Shown one piece after another: positions 37,820 to 50,414 of a stretch of 64,000 nucleotides of DNA. The notes beneath the pieces were generated by a model. The model worked only from the letters and a program-made list of their open reading frames with translations. It was not told where the DNA came from and did not search any database. The position numbers and the translations under genes were made by a program. The stretch spans positions 248,001 through 312,000 of the forward strand of contig JAURPI010000042.1 of NCBI GenBank assembly GCA_030835385.1, in the 5' to 3' direction. Numbering within the stretch: the stretch's first letter is position 1; each line of letters begins with the position of its first letter. The DNA is from Alphaproteobacteria bacterium (GTDB taxonomy: Bacteria > Pseudomonadota > Alphaproteobacteria > Rhodospirillales > Rhodospirillaceae).

Positions 37820-38363
37820 CCGCTTTGGCGTATCGGCTACCCTTAAGGTCACGATAGAAAATATGGCCACCGATAACGCCGGATACTTCTAGATTGTCAG
37901 CCCATGGAGGGTGCACCCATGCAGCGTGATACCAAAGAGCTCCACCGGTTGGATCAGCGATACCGGAATCTTTTTGCAGCACGGCTGCCGCCAATTTGAG
38001 AGAGCGCAGCCAAGCAACACTGTTGTACGGAGTGTCTGGCAGTCCGTCGCAATACCAAGAAAACTGACAGCGGTGCATAACCCGCGCTTTATTTTGCTGA
38101 ATAACGCTGCAGATGTTTGACGGATAACGTCGATCCATTGCCCGGTTTATGACAACCTTGGCCACAGCCAAACGACCCGCGAGACTTTCGCCACGCGCTT
38201 CGAAGTAATCATTCAACGCCAAGCACACGAATTCACTTTCGGACACCGTTAGGCTGTCCAGATCGACCATGAAGTCGGCTGGAATATCGCCGGCCTGAAC
38301 CGTTGCCGTCGGAGCAAAAGTCACAGCTAAAACTGCGACGATGAATCTTCGTATTACACGCAT
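37725..38363 (-). CDS. SleB-type cell wall hydrolase
   Basis: About 212 residues: signal peptide (MRVIRRFIVAVLAVTFAPTA) and a Hydrolase_2/SleB catalytic domain with ALNDYFEARGESLAGRLAVA, in which the Glu is the likely catalytic residue, followed by VVINRAMDRRYPSNICSVIQ, CQFSWYCDG and GALWYHAAWV. It cleaves peptidoglycan glycan strands. GTG at 38390 would add nine residues ahead of the signal peptide and is less likely. Its 3' end is antisense to the last 95 bp of the metalloprotease gene. Confidence 0.87.
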   Translation of the reverse strand: MRVIRRFIVAVLAVTFAPTATVQAGDIPADFMVDLDSLTVSESEFVCLALNDYFEARGESLAGRLAVAKVVINRAMDRRYPSNICSVIQQNKARVMHRCQFSWYCDGLPDTPYNSVAWLRSLKLAAAVLQKDSGIADPTGGALWYHAAWVHPPWADNLEVSGVIGGHIFYRDLKGSRYAKAAKKQDPMVPALHRFAEWIESREARPTAIASR

Positions 38364-38627
38364 GCTCAAAGACTTTGTCCTGCTGATCACGGGGTAACTC
38401 CTTCACTGTCACAGGTCGCGCAAAATGCTGGCCGACATGCCGCCTGTCTTTGTGTGCGTTGCCCTTGTGATCTTTGGCCTGGGTCGGACGTCGTTTGTTT
38501 TCTTATTTAGTCGCTGACTCTACAGGGGTCAGAGTTAACGAAGTCCTAACTCAGTTTCACAGAAGCGCTCCCTGTGTTCCCGGCGCCTCTGTTAATGGCG
38601 TATATGTAGGGTAGTTCTCGGTTTTCT

Positions 38628-38652
38628 CAACTTTTATTAAGTTGCTTTTTTT
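38628..38652 (+). terminator. Orphan intrinsic terminator (possible small RNA 3' end)
   Basis: A 6-bp stem (38628-38633 with 38639-38644), a 5-nt loop, then a C and seven T. The nearest upstream plus-strand gene ends 800 bp away with an opposite-strand gene between, so it may end an unannotated small RNA. Confidence 0.5.
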
Positions 38653-38699
38653 GGGAGATACCGTTCAGAAAATTACGTAAGTAGCTGTTTTTGAGTCAC

Positions 38700-38792
38700 T
38701 TATGCATAAGGTTTGAATTGGGGCGAAACGATCTCGAGCCTATTGACTTTTAGGCCGGCCCTTTTTTCTTTTGGGTTCCAGGCGATTTGCAT
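38700..38792 (-). CDS. Possible 30-residue microprotein
   Basis: ATG at 38792 is preceded by GAGGAG with seven bases between, one of the best ribosome sites in the window. The product is 30 residues, begins MQIAWNPKEKRAGLKV and ends QFKPYA, with seven Lys/Arg and no cysteine or membrane helix. It is not recognised as any known family. It lies about 340 bp upstream of the cell-wall hydrolase gene on the same strand and overlaps a T-rich plus-strand hairpin (38721-38772). It could be a leader peptide, a microprotein or chance. Confidence 0.4.
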   Translation of the reverse strand: MQIAWNPKEKRAGLKVNRLEIVSPQFKPYA

Positions 38793-38868
38793 AGGGTCTC
38801 TCCTCGAGAGTGGTCCCGTACAGGTATTAACTTGTATCCGGTTTATATCTGACGTGTGAAAGCAAAGA

Positions 38869-40092
38869 ATGACGGTAGAACGCAACCCTAAGGATATAAA
38901 AGTCAGCCTACTTTTGACTCTTATGGTTGCCTTAGGGCCTCTTTCAACGGACCTCTACCTCCCGTCCTTACCCTCACTCACTGAAACATTGTCGACAACG
39001 GTTTCACGCGTTCAAGCGACGATGAGTGTTTTTATCGCCGGCTTTGCCTGCGCGACTGTCATTTACGGTCCTCTGTCAGACCGTTATGGCCGCCGTCCCA
39101 TTCTCATCGGCGGACTGACCGTGTTCGTCATCGGAAGTCTCGGTTGCATGGTTTCGGCCACCATAGAGGAACTCATTGTCTGGCGTTTCGTGCAAGCCAT
39201 TGGCGGTTGTGCTGGACCGGTGCTGGTTCGGGCTGTGGTCCGCGACGTTTATGAAAAAGAAGAAGCCGCCCGCTTCCTGGCTTACATCGCATCAGCGATG
39301 GCGCTTGCCCCAGCGGTGGCACCGATGATTGGGGGGTGGCTGCATGTCTTATTTGGCTGGCGCAGTCATTTTGTCGCGTTGACCCTGCTCGGCGTTCTTT
39401 TTATCTGGGCCATCTTTATTTTACTCCAAGAAACCAACAAACATTGTGACCGAACGGCGACACAGGTCCGCCAGATGGCTCAGAATTTTCGTCTCATCCT
39501 GAATCATACCCAATTTCTAGCCTACTCTTTGACGCTCCTGTTTTCATATGGCGCGTTGTTCAGTTTTATTTCTGTCGGCGCCTTTGTTGTCATCGGTGTC
39601 CTGGGCGTTGCTCCGGATAAGTTTGGGTATTTGTTTTTCTTTGTCGCAATTGGGTACGCCAGTGGCGGCCTCCTCGCGGGTAAGCTGGTGGCACGTGTTG
39701 GGGTCACCAACATGATCGGCATCGGCGTTGGTCTTGGCCTGAGCATTGGCATCGTCGGGTTGGCATTGAGCATAAACGAGACTCAGACCATCGCTGCTGT
39801 TGTTGTGCCGGTCGTTGGTGTGTTCTTTGCCTGTGGGTTTGTTTTACCGGCTGCGACAGCCGGTGCCCTGATGCCCTTCCCCGAGATCGCAGGGACGGCA
39901 TCTTCGGCGATCAGCTTTTTGCAGATGAGCGGTGGCGCAATTATCGGTTTCCTTGCGGGATATTTGCACGACGGCACAACATTGCCTCTGTTCGCCGTCA
40001 TATTCGCGAGTTGGATGTGCGCGGCTGTAGTGTATAGTCATGCCCGCTGGCGCGGGACTATCCGCCCGTTAAACGACGCCACAAACGCGTAA
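38869..40092 (+). CDS. Bcr/CflA-type multidrug efflux transporter (MFS)
   Basis: 407 residues with 12 hydrophobic helices. Near the start GPLSTDLYLPSLPSLTETLS and the loop 2-3 motif YGPLSDRYGRRPILIGGLTV mark the drug:H+ antiporter-1 Bcr/CflA group; the antiporter motif C region shows APAVAPMIGGWL. It is an inner-membrane exporter; its substrate is unknown (Bcr confers bicyclomycin resistance in E. coli). The ribosome site is weak. It converges with and overlaps the pbp1A 3' end by 35 bp. Confidence 0.9.
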   Translation: MTVERNPKDIKVSLLLTLMVALGPLSTDLYLPSLPSLTETLSTTVSRVQATMSVFIAGFACATVIYGPLSDRYGRRPILIGGLTVFVIGSLGCMVSATIEELIVWRFVQAIGGCAGPVLVRAVVRDVYEKEEAARFLAYIASAMALAPAVAPMIGGWLHVLFGWRSHFVALTLLGVLFIWAIFILLQETNKHCDRTATQVRQMAQNFRLILNHTQFLAYSLTLLFSYGALFSFISVGAFVVIGVLGVAPDKFGYLFFFVAIGYASGGLLAGKLVARVGVTNMIGIGVGLGLSIGIVGLALSINETQTIAAVVVPVVGVFFACGFVLPAATAGALMPFPEIAGTASSAISFLQMSGGAIIGFLAGYLHDGTTLPLFAVIFASWMCAAVVYSHARWRGTIRPLNDATNA

Positions 40093-41962
40093 GGGGATCC
40101 ACCGGCTCTGGCGGCGTCCAGCCCGCTAAGGCTTTGGCTGGCGTTCCACGGTGGGCTGTGAGCATGACGTCGCGCCAGACCTGAGCTGGCAATCCCCCAC
40201 CGGTCACCCCCTTCATGCCGCCGCCATCGTCATTGCCAATCCATACCCCGGCGACGAGATCTGTGGTGTACCCGACAAACCAGGCATCTCTAAAGTCTTG
40301 GCTGGTGCCTGTTTTTCCAGCCGAAGGGCGGTCTAACTGAGCCGTTTTACCTGTACCGTCTGTAATCGTCTTGGCGAGCATGCGGTTCATCATATCGATG
40401 TGTTCAGGCTCTGCGGCACGGCCAAGCCCGCCACCTTGACGCTGATACAGAACCCGACCATCTGTGGTCACTACATCAAGTATGCCGTAGGGCACGATAG
40501 CGACGCCGCCATTGGCAAACGGGGCATAGGCCGCGGTCAATTCGATCAGACTGACCTCAGAGGTTCCGAGCGCTAAGCCTAGGTCGTTGGTCAAAGCTGT
40601 GGAAATACCCGCCCGCCGCGCGGTGTCGATTATCGCGGTTGGTCCCGCCTTGCGCGCTACACGCACAGCGACCGTATTGATCGACCGGGCAAGAGCATCT
40701 TCGACGGCAATGGGTCCCTCATAGGTGCCGGAAAAGTTTTGCGGTCGCCACCCGTCAATATTGATCGGCGCATCCACTAGAATATCCGTTGGTGTCAACC
40801 CTGCTTCGAGACCAGACAGAAAGACAAAGGGTTTAAAGGCTGATCCAGGTTGACGATGAGCCTGTACCGCTCGATTAAACTGACTGGACTGATAATCACG
40901 CCCGCCGATCATCGCGCGAACGGCACCTTCGGGAGACAAAACAATGACCGCGCCCTGACTGGCCTCGCGTGTTCTTGCCGAGTTTTTGAGGGCAAAGACA
41001 AGACTGCGCTCAGCAACTGATTGTAAAGAAGGGTCCAAGGTCGTGTGAACAATAAGATCGTCTTCAATAGGGCCAACCAGCTCATCGAGATTGGCCAGCA
41101 CCCAATCGGCAAAATATTGACCTCGCCCCGATGGTCCTTTGCTGACGTTGACCTGACCGCCGCGTTTCGCGGTGTCCGCTTGAGCAGAGGTGATATACCC
41201 GGCGTCGACCATAGCGCCGAGAACAACCGACGTGCGAGATCTCGCAGCGTCAATATCGGTCTTCGGGTTGTAGCGGGACGGCGCCCTCATCAGACCAGCG
41301 ATCATGGCAGACTGATAGACTGTCAGGTTGCGCGCCGGCTTATCGAAATACGTGCGTGAGGCCGCTTCGACCCCGTATGTTCCTGCACCGAGATACACCC
41401 GGTTGAGGTAGAGGGTCAGAATCTGATCCTTGGTGAATTTTTGTTCTAGCCACAATGCGAGGAGGGCCTCGCGAATTTTACGGGCAATGGTCCGCTCGGG
41501 GGTTAGAAAAAGATTCTTAGCAACCTGCTGCGTGATCGTGCTGCCACCCTGAACGACAGACCCGGCACGAACATTGGCCAGCATGGCGCGGGCAAAGCCC
41601 CGCGGATCGAGACCGAGGTGGGTATAGAAACGCCGGTCTTCGATAGCCAGCACAGCAGCAGGCAGGGCGGGCGGCATATCGTCAATGGACACGGCGTCGC
41701 CGTAGAGCGCCCCCAGGCGTGCAATGTCGTCCCCCGCAGCATCGCGGACAACAACAATGGGCTGGCGGCGCGTCGATGCAACGACGTCATCAACGTTTGG
41801 CAGACCGAGGGCAAAGTACCCGAGCACGCCAGCGGTCAACAGGATCAACCAAATGAGGGCAGACACCCCGTTGGATAGCCAGAACCACCAGCTACGCCGC
41901 GGCTTATCCGGTGACGGCTTTTGATCTTTTTTAACGTTTTTCGGTTGTTTTGACGGTGCCAT
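40058..41962 (-). CDS. Class A penicillin-binding protein (PBP1A type)
   Basis: 634 residues. One N-terminal helix (WWFWLSNGVSALIWLILLTA), the GT51 glycosyltransferase domain (EDRRFYTHLGLDPRGFARA, GGSTITQQVAKNLFLTPERT) and the transpeptidase domain with QPGSAFKPF (SxxK), ARSINT (SxN) and AGKTGTS (KTG). It polymerises and cross-links peptidoglycan. It is shorter than PBP1A proteins of 700-800 residues because the insert and tail regions are small. The start is ATG. The upstream 100+ bp should hold its promoter. Confidence 0.93.
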   Translation of the reverse strand: MAPSKQPKNVKKDQKPSPDKPRRSWWFWLSNGVSALIWLILLTAGVLGYFALGLPNVDDVVASTRRQPIVVVRDAAGDDIARLGALYGDAVSIDDMPPALPAAVLAIEDRRFYTHLGLDPRGFARAMLANVRAGSVVQGGSTITQQVAKNLFLTPERTIARKIREALLALWLEQKFTKDQILTLYLNRVYLGAGTYGVEAASRTYFDKPARNLTVYQSAMIAGLMRAPSRYNPKTDIDAARSRTSVVLGAMVDAGYITSAQADTAKRGGQVNVSKGPSGRGQYFADWVLANLDELVGPIEDDLIVHTTLDPSLQSVAERSLVFALKNSARTREASQGAVIVLSPEGAVRAMIGGRDYQSSQFNRAVQAHRQPGSAFKPFVFLSGLEAGLTPTDILVDAPINIDGWRPQNFSGTYEGPIAVEDALARSINTVAVRVARKAGPTAIIDTARRAGISTALTNDLGLALGTSEVSLIELTAAYAPFANGGVAIVPYGILDVVTTDGRVLYQRQGGGLGRAAEPEHIDMMNRMLAKTITDGTGKTAQLDRPSAGKTGTSQDFRDAWFVGYTTDLVAGVWIGNDDGGGMKGVTGGGLPAQVWRDVMLTAHRGTPAKALAGWTPPEPVDPLTRLWRRLTGG

Positions 41963-42081
41963 ATTCCTCGCCGACCATGTACTTTAGGCCAGGTAGTATA
42001 AAAGTGTGGCATATCTAGAGTTAGTTAGACATTAACGCGATGGCGTCGACGAAAACCCAACGTCATCATGAGGAGTAACCA

Positions 42082-42393
42082 GTAGATTCTACGTCCGTCT
42101 CAGTCACCATATCAGCAGAGCTTGAGAGCCGTCTCAAGGCCCTCGCCGAACGTATAGAGAAACCTGTTGAAGAGCTCCTTGCCCTAGCCCTGGCAGAATA
42201 CGCAGACACCTGGGAAGACCACTTAGATACGGTCGACGCACTGAAAGACGGCGATGACCGGGTTCAAGTGGCGGTCAACGACCCCAAGTCTTCGACCCTC
42301 AGCCACCCACAAAAAGACTTTCGCGAATTGCGAGTAACGAGCCCATGCACGAGAGGGTTTGTGAGGCTTTCTCATGCCTGGTCAGCGGTCTAA
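42082..42393 (+). pseudogene. Ribbon-helix-helix (CopG-like) antitoxin relic without a start codon
   Basis: An open frame of 103 codons. Its first part reads VSVTISAELESRLKALAERI, then EKPVEELLALALAEYADTWE, a classic RHH strand-helix-helix of ParD/CopG antitoxins. A GAGGAG ribosome site (42070-42075) sits six bases before codon GTA at 42082, exactly where a start should be; no ATG, GTG or TTG is in frame ahead of the domain. An ATG at 42068 runs into TAG after five codons. The C-terminal ~35 residues are low quality, as after a frameshift. No toxin gene is adjacent. It is probably decayed, unless a non-standard start is used. Confidence 0.65.
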
Positions 42394-42446
42394 CAAACTT
42401 TCAAACGAATATACTTTTAATTGCTTGGGCAACGCCCTGATCCCAA

Positions 42447-42490
42447 AAGAAAAACCGGCTGCACCCGAATATGCAGCCGGTTCGTTTTTG
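42447..42490. terminator. Bidirectional intrinsic terminator
   Basis: A perfect 10-bp stem (42454-42463 with 42472-42481) with an 8-nt loop. T tracts on both sides serve the third receptor gene on the minus strand and the antitoxin relic on the plus strand. Confidence 0.9.
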
Positions 42491-42508
42491 TTCGTGTCGT
42501 AAGAGTTT

Positions 42509-44950
42509 CTAGAAGTTGGTCAGCAGCTTGAGGCCAAATTCTCTCTTACGGGGCAGAGTGGCAAAGTTCTTACGGTTCAGTGAACCAAAGATACTTGTCG
42601 TGCCCACCGCCGTGTTGTGGCTCAGGTCGTTGGTCAGGTTTGATCCATAGAGCTCAACGGCGAAGTTGTCGCTGATATCTGCATGGATCCGAGCGTTGAA
42701 TTTCCAGTAGCTGGCAACTTTGTTGTACTCAAAGTTATCAACGAAGAAGTTGCCTTGGTAGATACTGTCAACACGGAGCCAGAGATCATTTTCCAGTCCA
42801 GCCAACTCACCGAGTTGGAAGGTTGTGGAAATGCTACCAGTCCATTTCGGTGTGTACCGCGGACGATTGCCAACTGCTGAGATTTGCTGACCGAGAGACA
42901 ACACACCCGGATCTGTCAGTACCGCCGTAGCAACGGAACCAGCACCAGCAAAGTCTAAGAACTCAACGTCGTTGTAGGACACACCACCAGTCAACCTAAA
43001 CCAGTCGTTCGGGGTGACATCCACTTCAATATCGACACCCTTGATCCGAGCATCACCCGACAGGTTTGCCGCAGTGAAGAACGGGGCTGGGCTGAGCTCG
43101 AAGAAGGTCTGGTTGTCCCAGTCCATGTGATAGAGCGCCAGAGAGTAGTTGAGCCAATCAGCTGCGCGCTGCTTTACGCCTACTTCGAAAGCAGACAGTG
43201 ACTGACGAGGCGTAAAGTCACCTAGCGCTGCTGTCAGAGGCACACGAGTCGCTTCTTCGTAGTCAGTGGCATTCGAGGCGATACCCTGCAAGTAACTCTT
43301 TGACCAGCTAGCGTAGAAGTTCATCTCATCCGTCGGCTGATAGGACAAAATGACACGCGGCATGAACGCATCATACTTTTGCTCTGCGTTGACAGTTGGA
43401 TCAGGGTCAACGCCGTTCAAAATGGATACACCGTCATATTCTGTGACCTGTGTATCTTCGTTCCAACGGCCCTCCAAGGAGATCGTAAACTCATCGGTTA
43501 CGTCATAGTCGATGGAGCCAAAGATCCCGATGTTATCGCCCTCATTGAGTTGGATGTTGTAGGTTGGCCCAAACGCTGCGAAGGCAGATTGGTCATTGGT
43601 TTGCTTGTAATAGCTGACACCCAACATATAGCGCAGACGATCTTCACCGCTGGAGGTGTAGCGCGCCTCTGCATAGGTATCGGTGACAGCCGTCGCGATA
43701 GCTGCGAGCCATGGGCCACCGCCAAAAATAGGTGACGGGGTTCCGAAATTGTTGTCCCACATAACAAAGTGCGTGGACTCACCACGAGCAAACTGAGTGC
43801 TAATTGTCGCGCCATTGTCCAGGTCATAGTCACCCTGCAAATCAATGCGCCACAGCTTGTATTCTGTGCCGAGACCATCGGGTGCACTTGGAATGCCCTT
43901 GCCCTCAAGTTCAGGAGGCAACGTCTGGAAGAAGGACAATGGATTTGAGAACAGGAAGAGTGGCGTACTTGGTGTAACAACACCCACTGAAGTCAGGTTT
44001 GGCGGTACGTCATCCCAATCAGGAATCTCGCCGCAGAAAGTATTGCGGAGAGACTGAGATAAATCCGTGGTGAAAGTGCCACCGCTGGAGCCATCACCCA
44101 CATTCCGGATTTCACCGGAATAGGTCAGATTACAAGTGCCAGCGAGAATGTGAGCATCTTGAGACTGCTGTGCCCGGGTGTCGTCTGACCGAACATAAAA
44201 GCCTGACGCTTTAAGTTTAAAGTCGTCATTTGGCTGGAAAGTGGTAACAGCGGAAATTGCTGTCGTGTTTTCTTCACCGGCGGGGTCGCCGTTGTCATAT
44301 TCGAAGTCAGCGCCCTTGCGGTCGTGGGTGGCCGCGACGCGAAGACCAAAGGTATCTGTGATCGGTCCTCCGACAGCAGCAGACACGTTATAGCTGCTTT
44401 GCTGAGAGGGGGAGAAAGAAACGGAGCCTTTTCCTTCAAACTCATCACCCGGTTCAGCAGGAATGTAGTCAACTGCACCGGCAAATGTGTTCCGCCCGAA
44501 GAATGCGTTTTGCGGTCCTTTGATGACCTCAACGCGTTCTAAGTCAAACAGGGGCAGAATGCCTGCACCGTCAGAAATGTAACCACCGTCCCAGAACACG
44601 GCACCAGCGCGAGAGGCTGGGCTAGGCTGTTGCACGGCAAGACCGCGGAAACGAATGGATGGGTTTTGACGACCACCCGAGCCACCAGGACCAACGTTGT
44701 CCAAGACAAAGCCTGGAGTCACTTTTGAAAGCGCCTCAAGGTCTCTGGCACCCAACGCATCCAAATCGGACTGCGAGAACGCGGTAACCGATACCGGAAT
44801 CTCAAGCAAGCTTTCCTCGCGCTTACGAGATGTAACGGTGATTTCCTCAATCGCCAGGCTTTGCGCGACGGCTTCAGCTGCTAGTGACGCTGAGAACATC
44901 GCGACGCTGCCATAGAGAGCAGCCTTAAGTGGTGTAAATCGATGTGACAT
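42509..44950 (-). CDS. TonB-dependent outer-membrane receptor (copy 3)
   Basis: 813 residues from ATG 44950, behind AGGGGAGA; a 47-codon upstream extension lacks a signal peptide and is rejected. Signal peptide (AALYGSVAMFSASLAAEAVA), TonB-box-like LAIEEITVTSRKREESLLEI, plug motif ERVEVIKGPQNAFFGRNTFA and a barrel ending REFGLKLLTNF. It shares the N-terminal plan of the two receptors at 4.4-9.9 kb but stands alone, with no binding protein or transporter gene beside it. Ligand unknown. Confidence 0.92.
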   Translation of the reverse strand: MSHRFTPLKAALYGSVAMFSASLAAEAVAQSLAIEEITVTSRKREESLLEIPVSVTAFSQSDLDALGARDLEALSKVTPGFVLDNVGPGGSGGRQNPSIRFRGLAVQQPSPASRAGAVFWDGGYISDGAGILPLFDLERVEVIKGPQNAFFGRNTFAGAVDYIPAEPGDEFEGKGSVSFSPSQQSSYNVSAAVGGPITDTFGLRVAATHDRKGADFEYDNGDPAGEENTTAISAVTTFQPNDDFKLKASGFYVRSDDTRAQQSQDAHILAGTCNLTYSGEIRNVGDGSSGGTFTTDLSQSLRNTFCGEIPDWDDVPPNLTSVGVVTPSTPLFLFSNPLSFFQTLPPELEGKGIPSAPDGLGTEYKLWRIDLQGDYDLDNGATISTQFARGESTHFVMWDNNFGTPSPIFGGGPWLAAIATAVTDTYAEARYTSSGEDRLRYMLGVSYYKQTNDQSAFAAFGPTYNIQLNEGDNIGIFGSIDYDVTDEFTISLEGRWNEDTQVTEYDGVSILNGVDPDPTVNAEQKYDAFMPRVILSYQPTDEMNFYASWSKSYLQGIASNATDYEEATRVPLTAALGDFTPRQSLSAFEVGVKQRAADWLNYSLALYHMDWDNQTFFELSPAPFFTAANLSGDARIKGVDIEVDVTPNDWFRLTGGVSYNDVEFLDFAGAGSVATAVLTDPGVLSLGQQISAVGNRPRYTPKWTGSISTTFQLGELAGLENDLWLRVDSIYQGNFFVDNFEYNKVASYWKFNARIHADISDNFAVELYGSNLTNDLSHNTAVGTTSIFGSLNRKNFATLPRKREFGLKLLTNF

Positions 44951-45295
44951 GAAGTGGTCTCCCCTTCCAAAAAGTAAGTCTGTGCGGCTAAGAAATTTGA
45001 GGTTTTTGAGACTCAGAAAAGTCCCAGTCGCCGCAAACGCAAAAAAGTTGGTTGGTAGGTTACAGAGAGAACAAACTAAGCCGAATGGCAAGCGGTAATA
45101 CGCCTAACTCAAGGCGGTTTCTTCTCCGTAGTGTAAATTCACCACATATCGGACAAATTGTTGCGCAACCGCCACACTCATCGACAAAAATTCAGTATTT
45201 ATAAGCGCTTAGACCCCACCGACATTCATATACGTTATGGCCAGGGCCGCGCTATTTATGGCTAAAGCGCCCCGCCACAAATCGCAGACCTGTCT
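44951..45295. other. Upstream region of receptor copy 3 and 3' flank of gyrB
   Basis: 345 bp with no credible gene. It contains the palindrome GTTGCGCAAC at 45160-45169, similar to the GTTGCAA motifs between the other two receptors, and a weak GC-rich hairpin near the gyrB stop. No clear gyrB terminator T tract was seen. Confidence 0.45.
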
Positions 45296-48989
<3,694 letters not shown>

Positions 48990-48993
<4 letters not shown>

Positions 48994-50105
48994 ACACGCA
49001 TCGGCATGAGCACATAGACAGCAGAGCCGTCTGACACATCGCGTATCACTGTCGGGGACGCCGCGTCGGCCATGGTGAAACGGGCTGCGTCGCCTTCGAT
49101 TTGCTGCATAATGTCGAGCAGGTAACGGGAGTTAAAGCCGATCTCTAGTTGGCCTGCATCATAGGAGGCTTCAACCTCTTCGATGGCACTGCCGTTCTCA
49201 GGGCTGGACGCAGACAACGTCACCAGCCCTTTTTCCATATTGAGTTTAATCGACCGCGACTTCTCAGAACTGATGGCGGACACACGATCAACAGCCCTGG
49301 ACAGAGTTTTGCAATCCGTCTCCATGACCTTGTCGTTGCCGGTGGGGATCACCCGTTCGTAATCCGGGAACGTGCCGTCGATAAGTTTCGATGTAAGCAC
49401 CGTATCGCCGATAGAAAAGCGGATCTTGGCGTCAGACACAGATACCGTGACATCGCCTTCGGCCTCTTCAATAAGCTTGCGTACTTCAGACACCGCTTTA
49501 CGCGGCACAATAATGCCCGGCATGCCTGCGGCACCATCTGGCAGCGGCAACTCGACCCTGGCCAGGCGGTGCCCGTCTGTCGCAACGGTCCTCAATACAT
49601 CGACGCCATCACTGTCGGTGCCGTGGAGATAAATACCGTTCAGGTAGTATCGGGTTTCCTCGGTTGAGATGGCGAACCGGGTGCGGTCAATCAAGGACCG
49701 CAGGTCCGTCGCTGACAAACTAAAGGTGTGTGAGAAATCACCGGAGGCCAGGGCTGGAAAATCATCCACCGGGAGGCAGGCCAATTGGAAACGGGAACGC
49801 CCCGAGGTCAGGGTCAGCTGACCTTCGCCGCCGAACGCCAGTTCAACCTGCGCCCCGTCGGGCAACTTGCGGACAATGTCATACAAGGTATGAGCAGGAG
49901 CTGTGGTTTCGCCTTTCTGCCCGACTTCAGCCGCAGCGGACTCGACGATCTCCAGATCCATATCCGTCGCGTTCAAGCTGAGGCTACCCTTGGCGGCGTC
50001 GAGACGGACATTGGAGAGAATGGGAATGGTGGTGCGGCGCTCGACAACACTCTGGACGTGACCCAGAGATTTTAGGAGCGCGGACCTTTCAATAACGAGT
50101 TTCAT
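48990..50105 (-). CDS. dnaN: DNA polymerase III sliding clamp (beta)
   Basis: 371 residues from ATG 50105 (MKLVIERSALLKSLGHVQSV); a longer upstream reading has no homology pattern. The three clamp domains are recognisable; the end reads SDGSAVYVLMPMRV, the usual C-terminus. Forms the processivity ring of the replicase. Its stop overlaps recF. Confidence 0.97.
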
Positions 50106-50414
50106 AAGCGGCCGTATTCGTAAGCGTTTAACAAAAGACCGCGACGCTGAAACGCGCTGCGGGTCTCGGCGAGTCTCTCCCTCTTGGAGCGGCGATCCGC
50201 CCCATAGAAAATGGCGGAAAAGCGCCTCTTTCAGAGCCCCTGTCAATCAACTGGAGGAGAGGCGCGATGGGCGAGGAGTCGACCACCGCACGACAGGGAA
50301 GTCAGTATATCACAGGTATACCCTGAGGGTAGCGAAAAGGGCCTCTCAGAGGCCCTCACAGCGGCTTTTAGCGTGGTTTTTAACGCCGCGTTATTGGCGC
50401 CGATTGAAGCTGTT
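50106..50414. other. dnaA-dnaN intergenic region
   Basis: 309 bp. The dnaA-proximal end contains the dnaA terminator (listed separately); the rest should hold the dnaN promoter. A plus-strand 19-codon ORF with a good ribosome site at 50270 is probably chance. No DnaA-box cluster was seen. Confidence 0.5.
50334..50356 (-). terminator. Intrinsic terminator of dnaA
   Basis: A perfect 8-bp stem (50338-50345 with 50349-50356) with a 3-nt loop, followed on the minus strand by a short TTTT. It lies about 60 bp past the dnaA stop. Confidence 0.65.

Larger units (their letters stand above)
38364..38868. other. Intergenic region with a small ORF and an orphan terminator
   Basis: 505 bp between the cell-wall hydrolase and the MFS pump, whose start codons face apart. 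It holds a well-placed plus-strand terminator with no gene before it and a 30-codon minus-strand ORF, both listed separately. No other ORF, repeat or known RNA was recognised. Confidence 0.6.
41963..42508. other. Intergenic region with an antitoxin relic
   Basis: 546 bp without an intact gene. It holds the start-less ribbon-helix-helix ORF (42082-42393), a bidirectional terminator (42454-42481), and on its left the pbp1A promoter, not identified in detail. Confidence 0.7.

Noticed and set aside
38721-38772. A second plus-strand hairpin with a T run inside the small ORF region
   Set aside because: The stem is interrupted (GGGC/GCCC enclosing GCCT/AGGC) and too weak to list as a separate terminator.
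50270-50329. A 19-codon plus-strand ORF with a good ribosome-site-like GGAGGAG
   Set aside because: Very short and antisense within the dnaN leader; the purine run may be chance.
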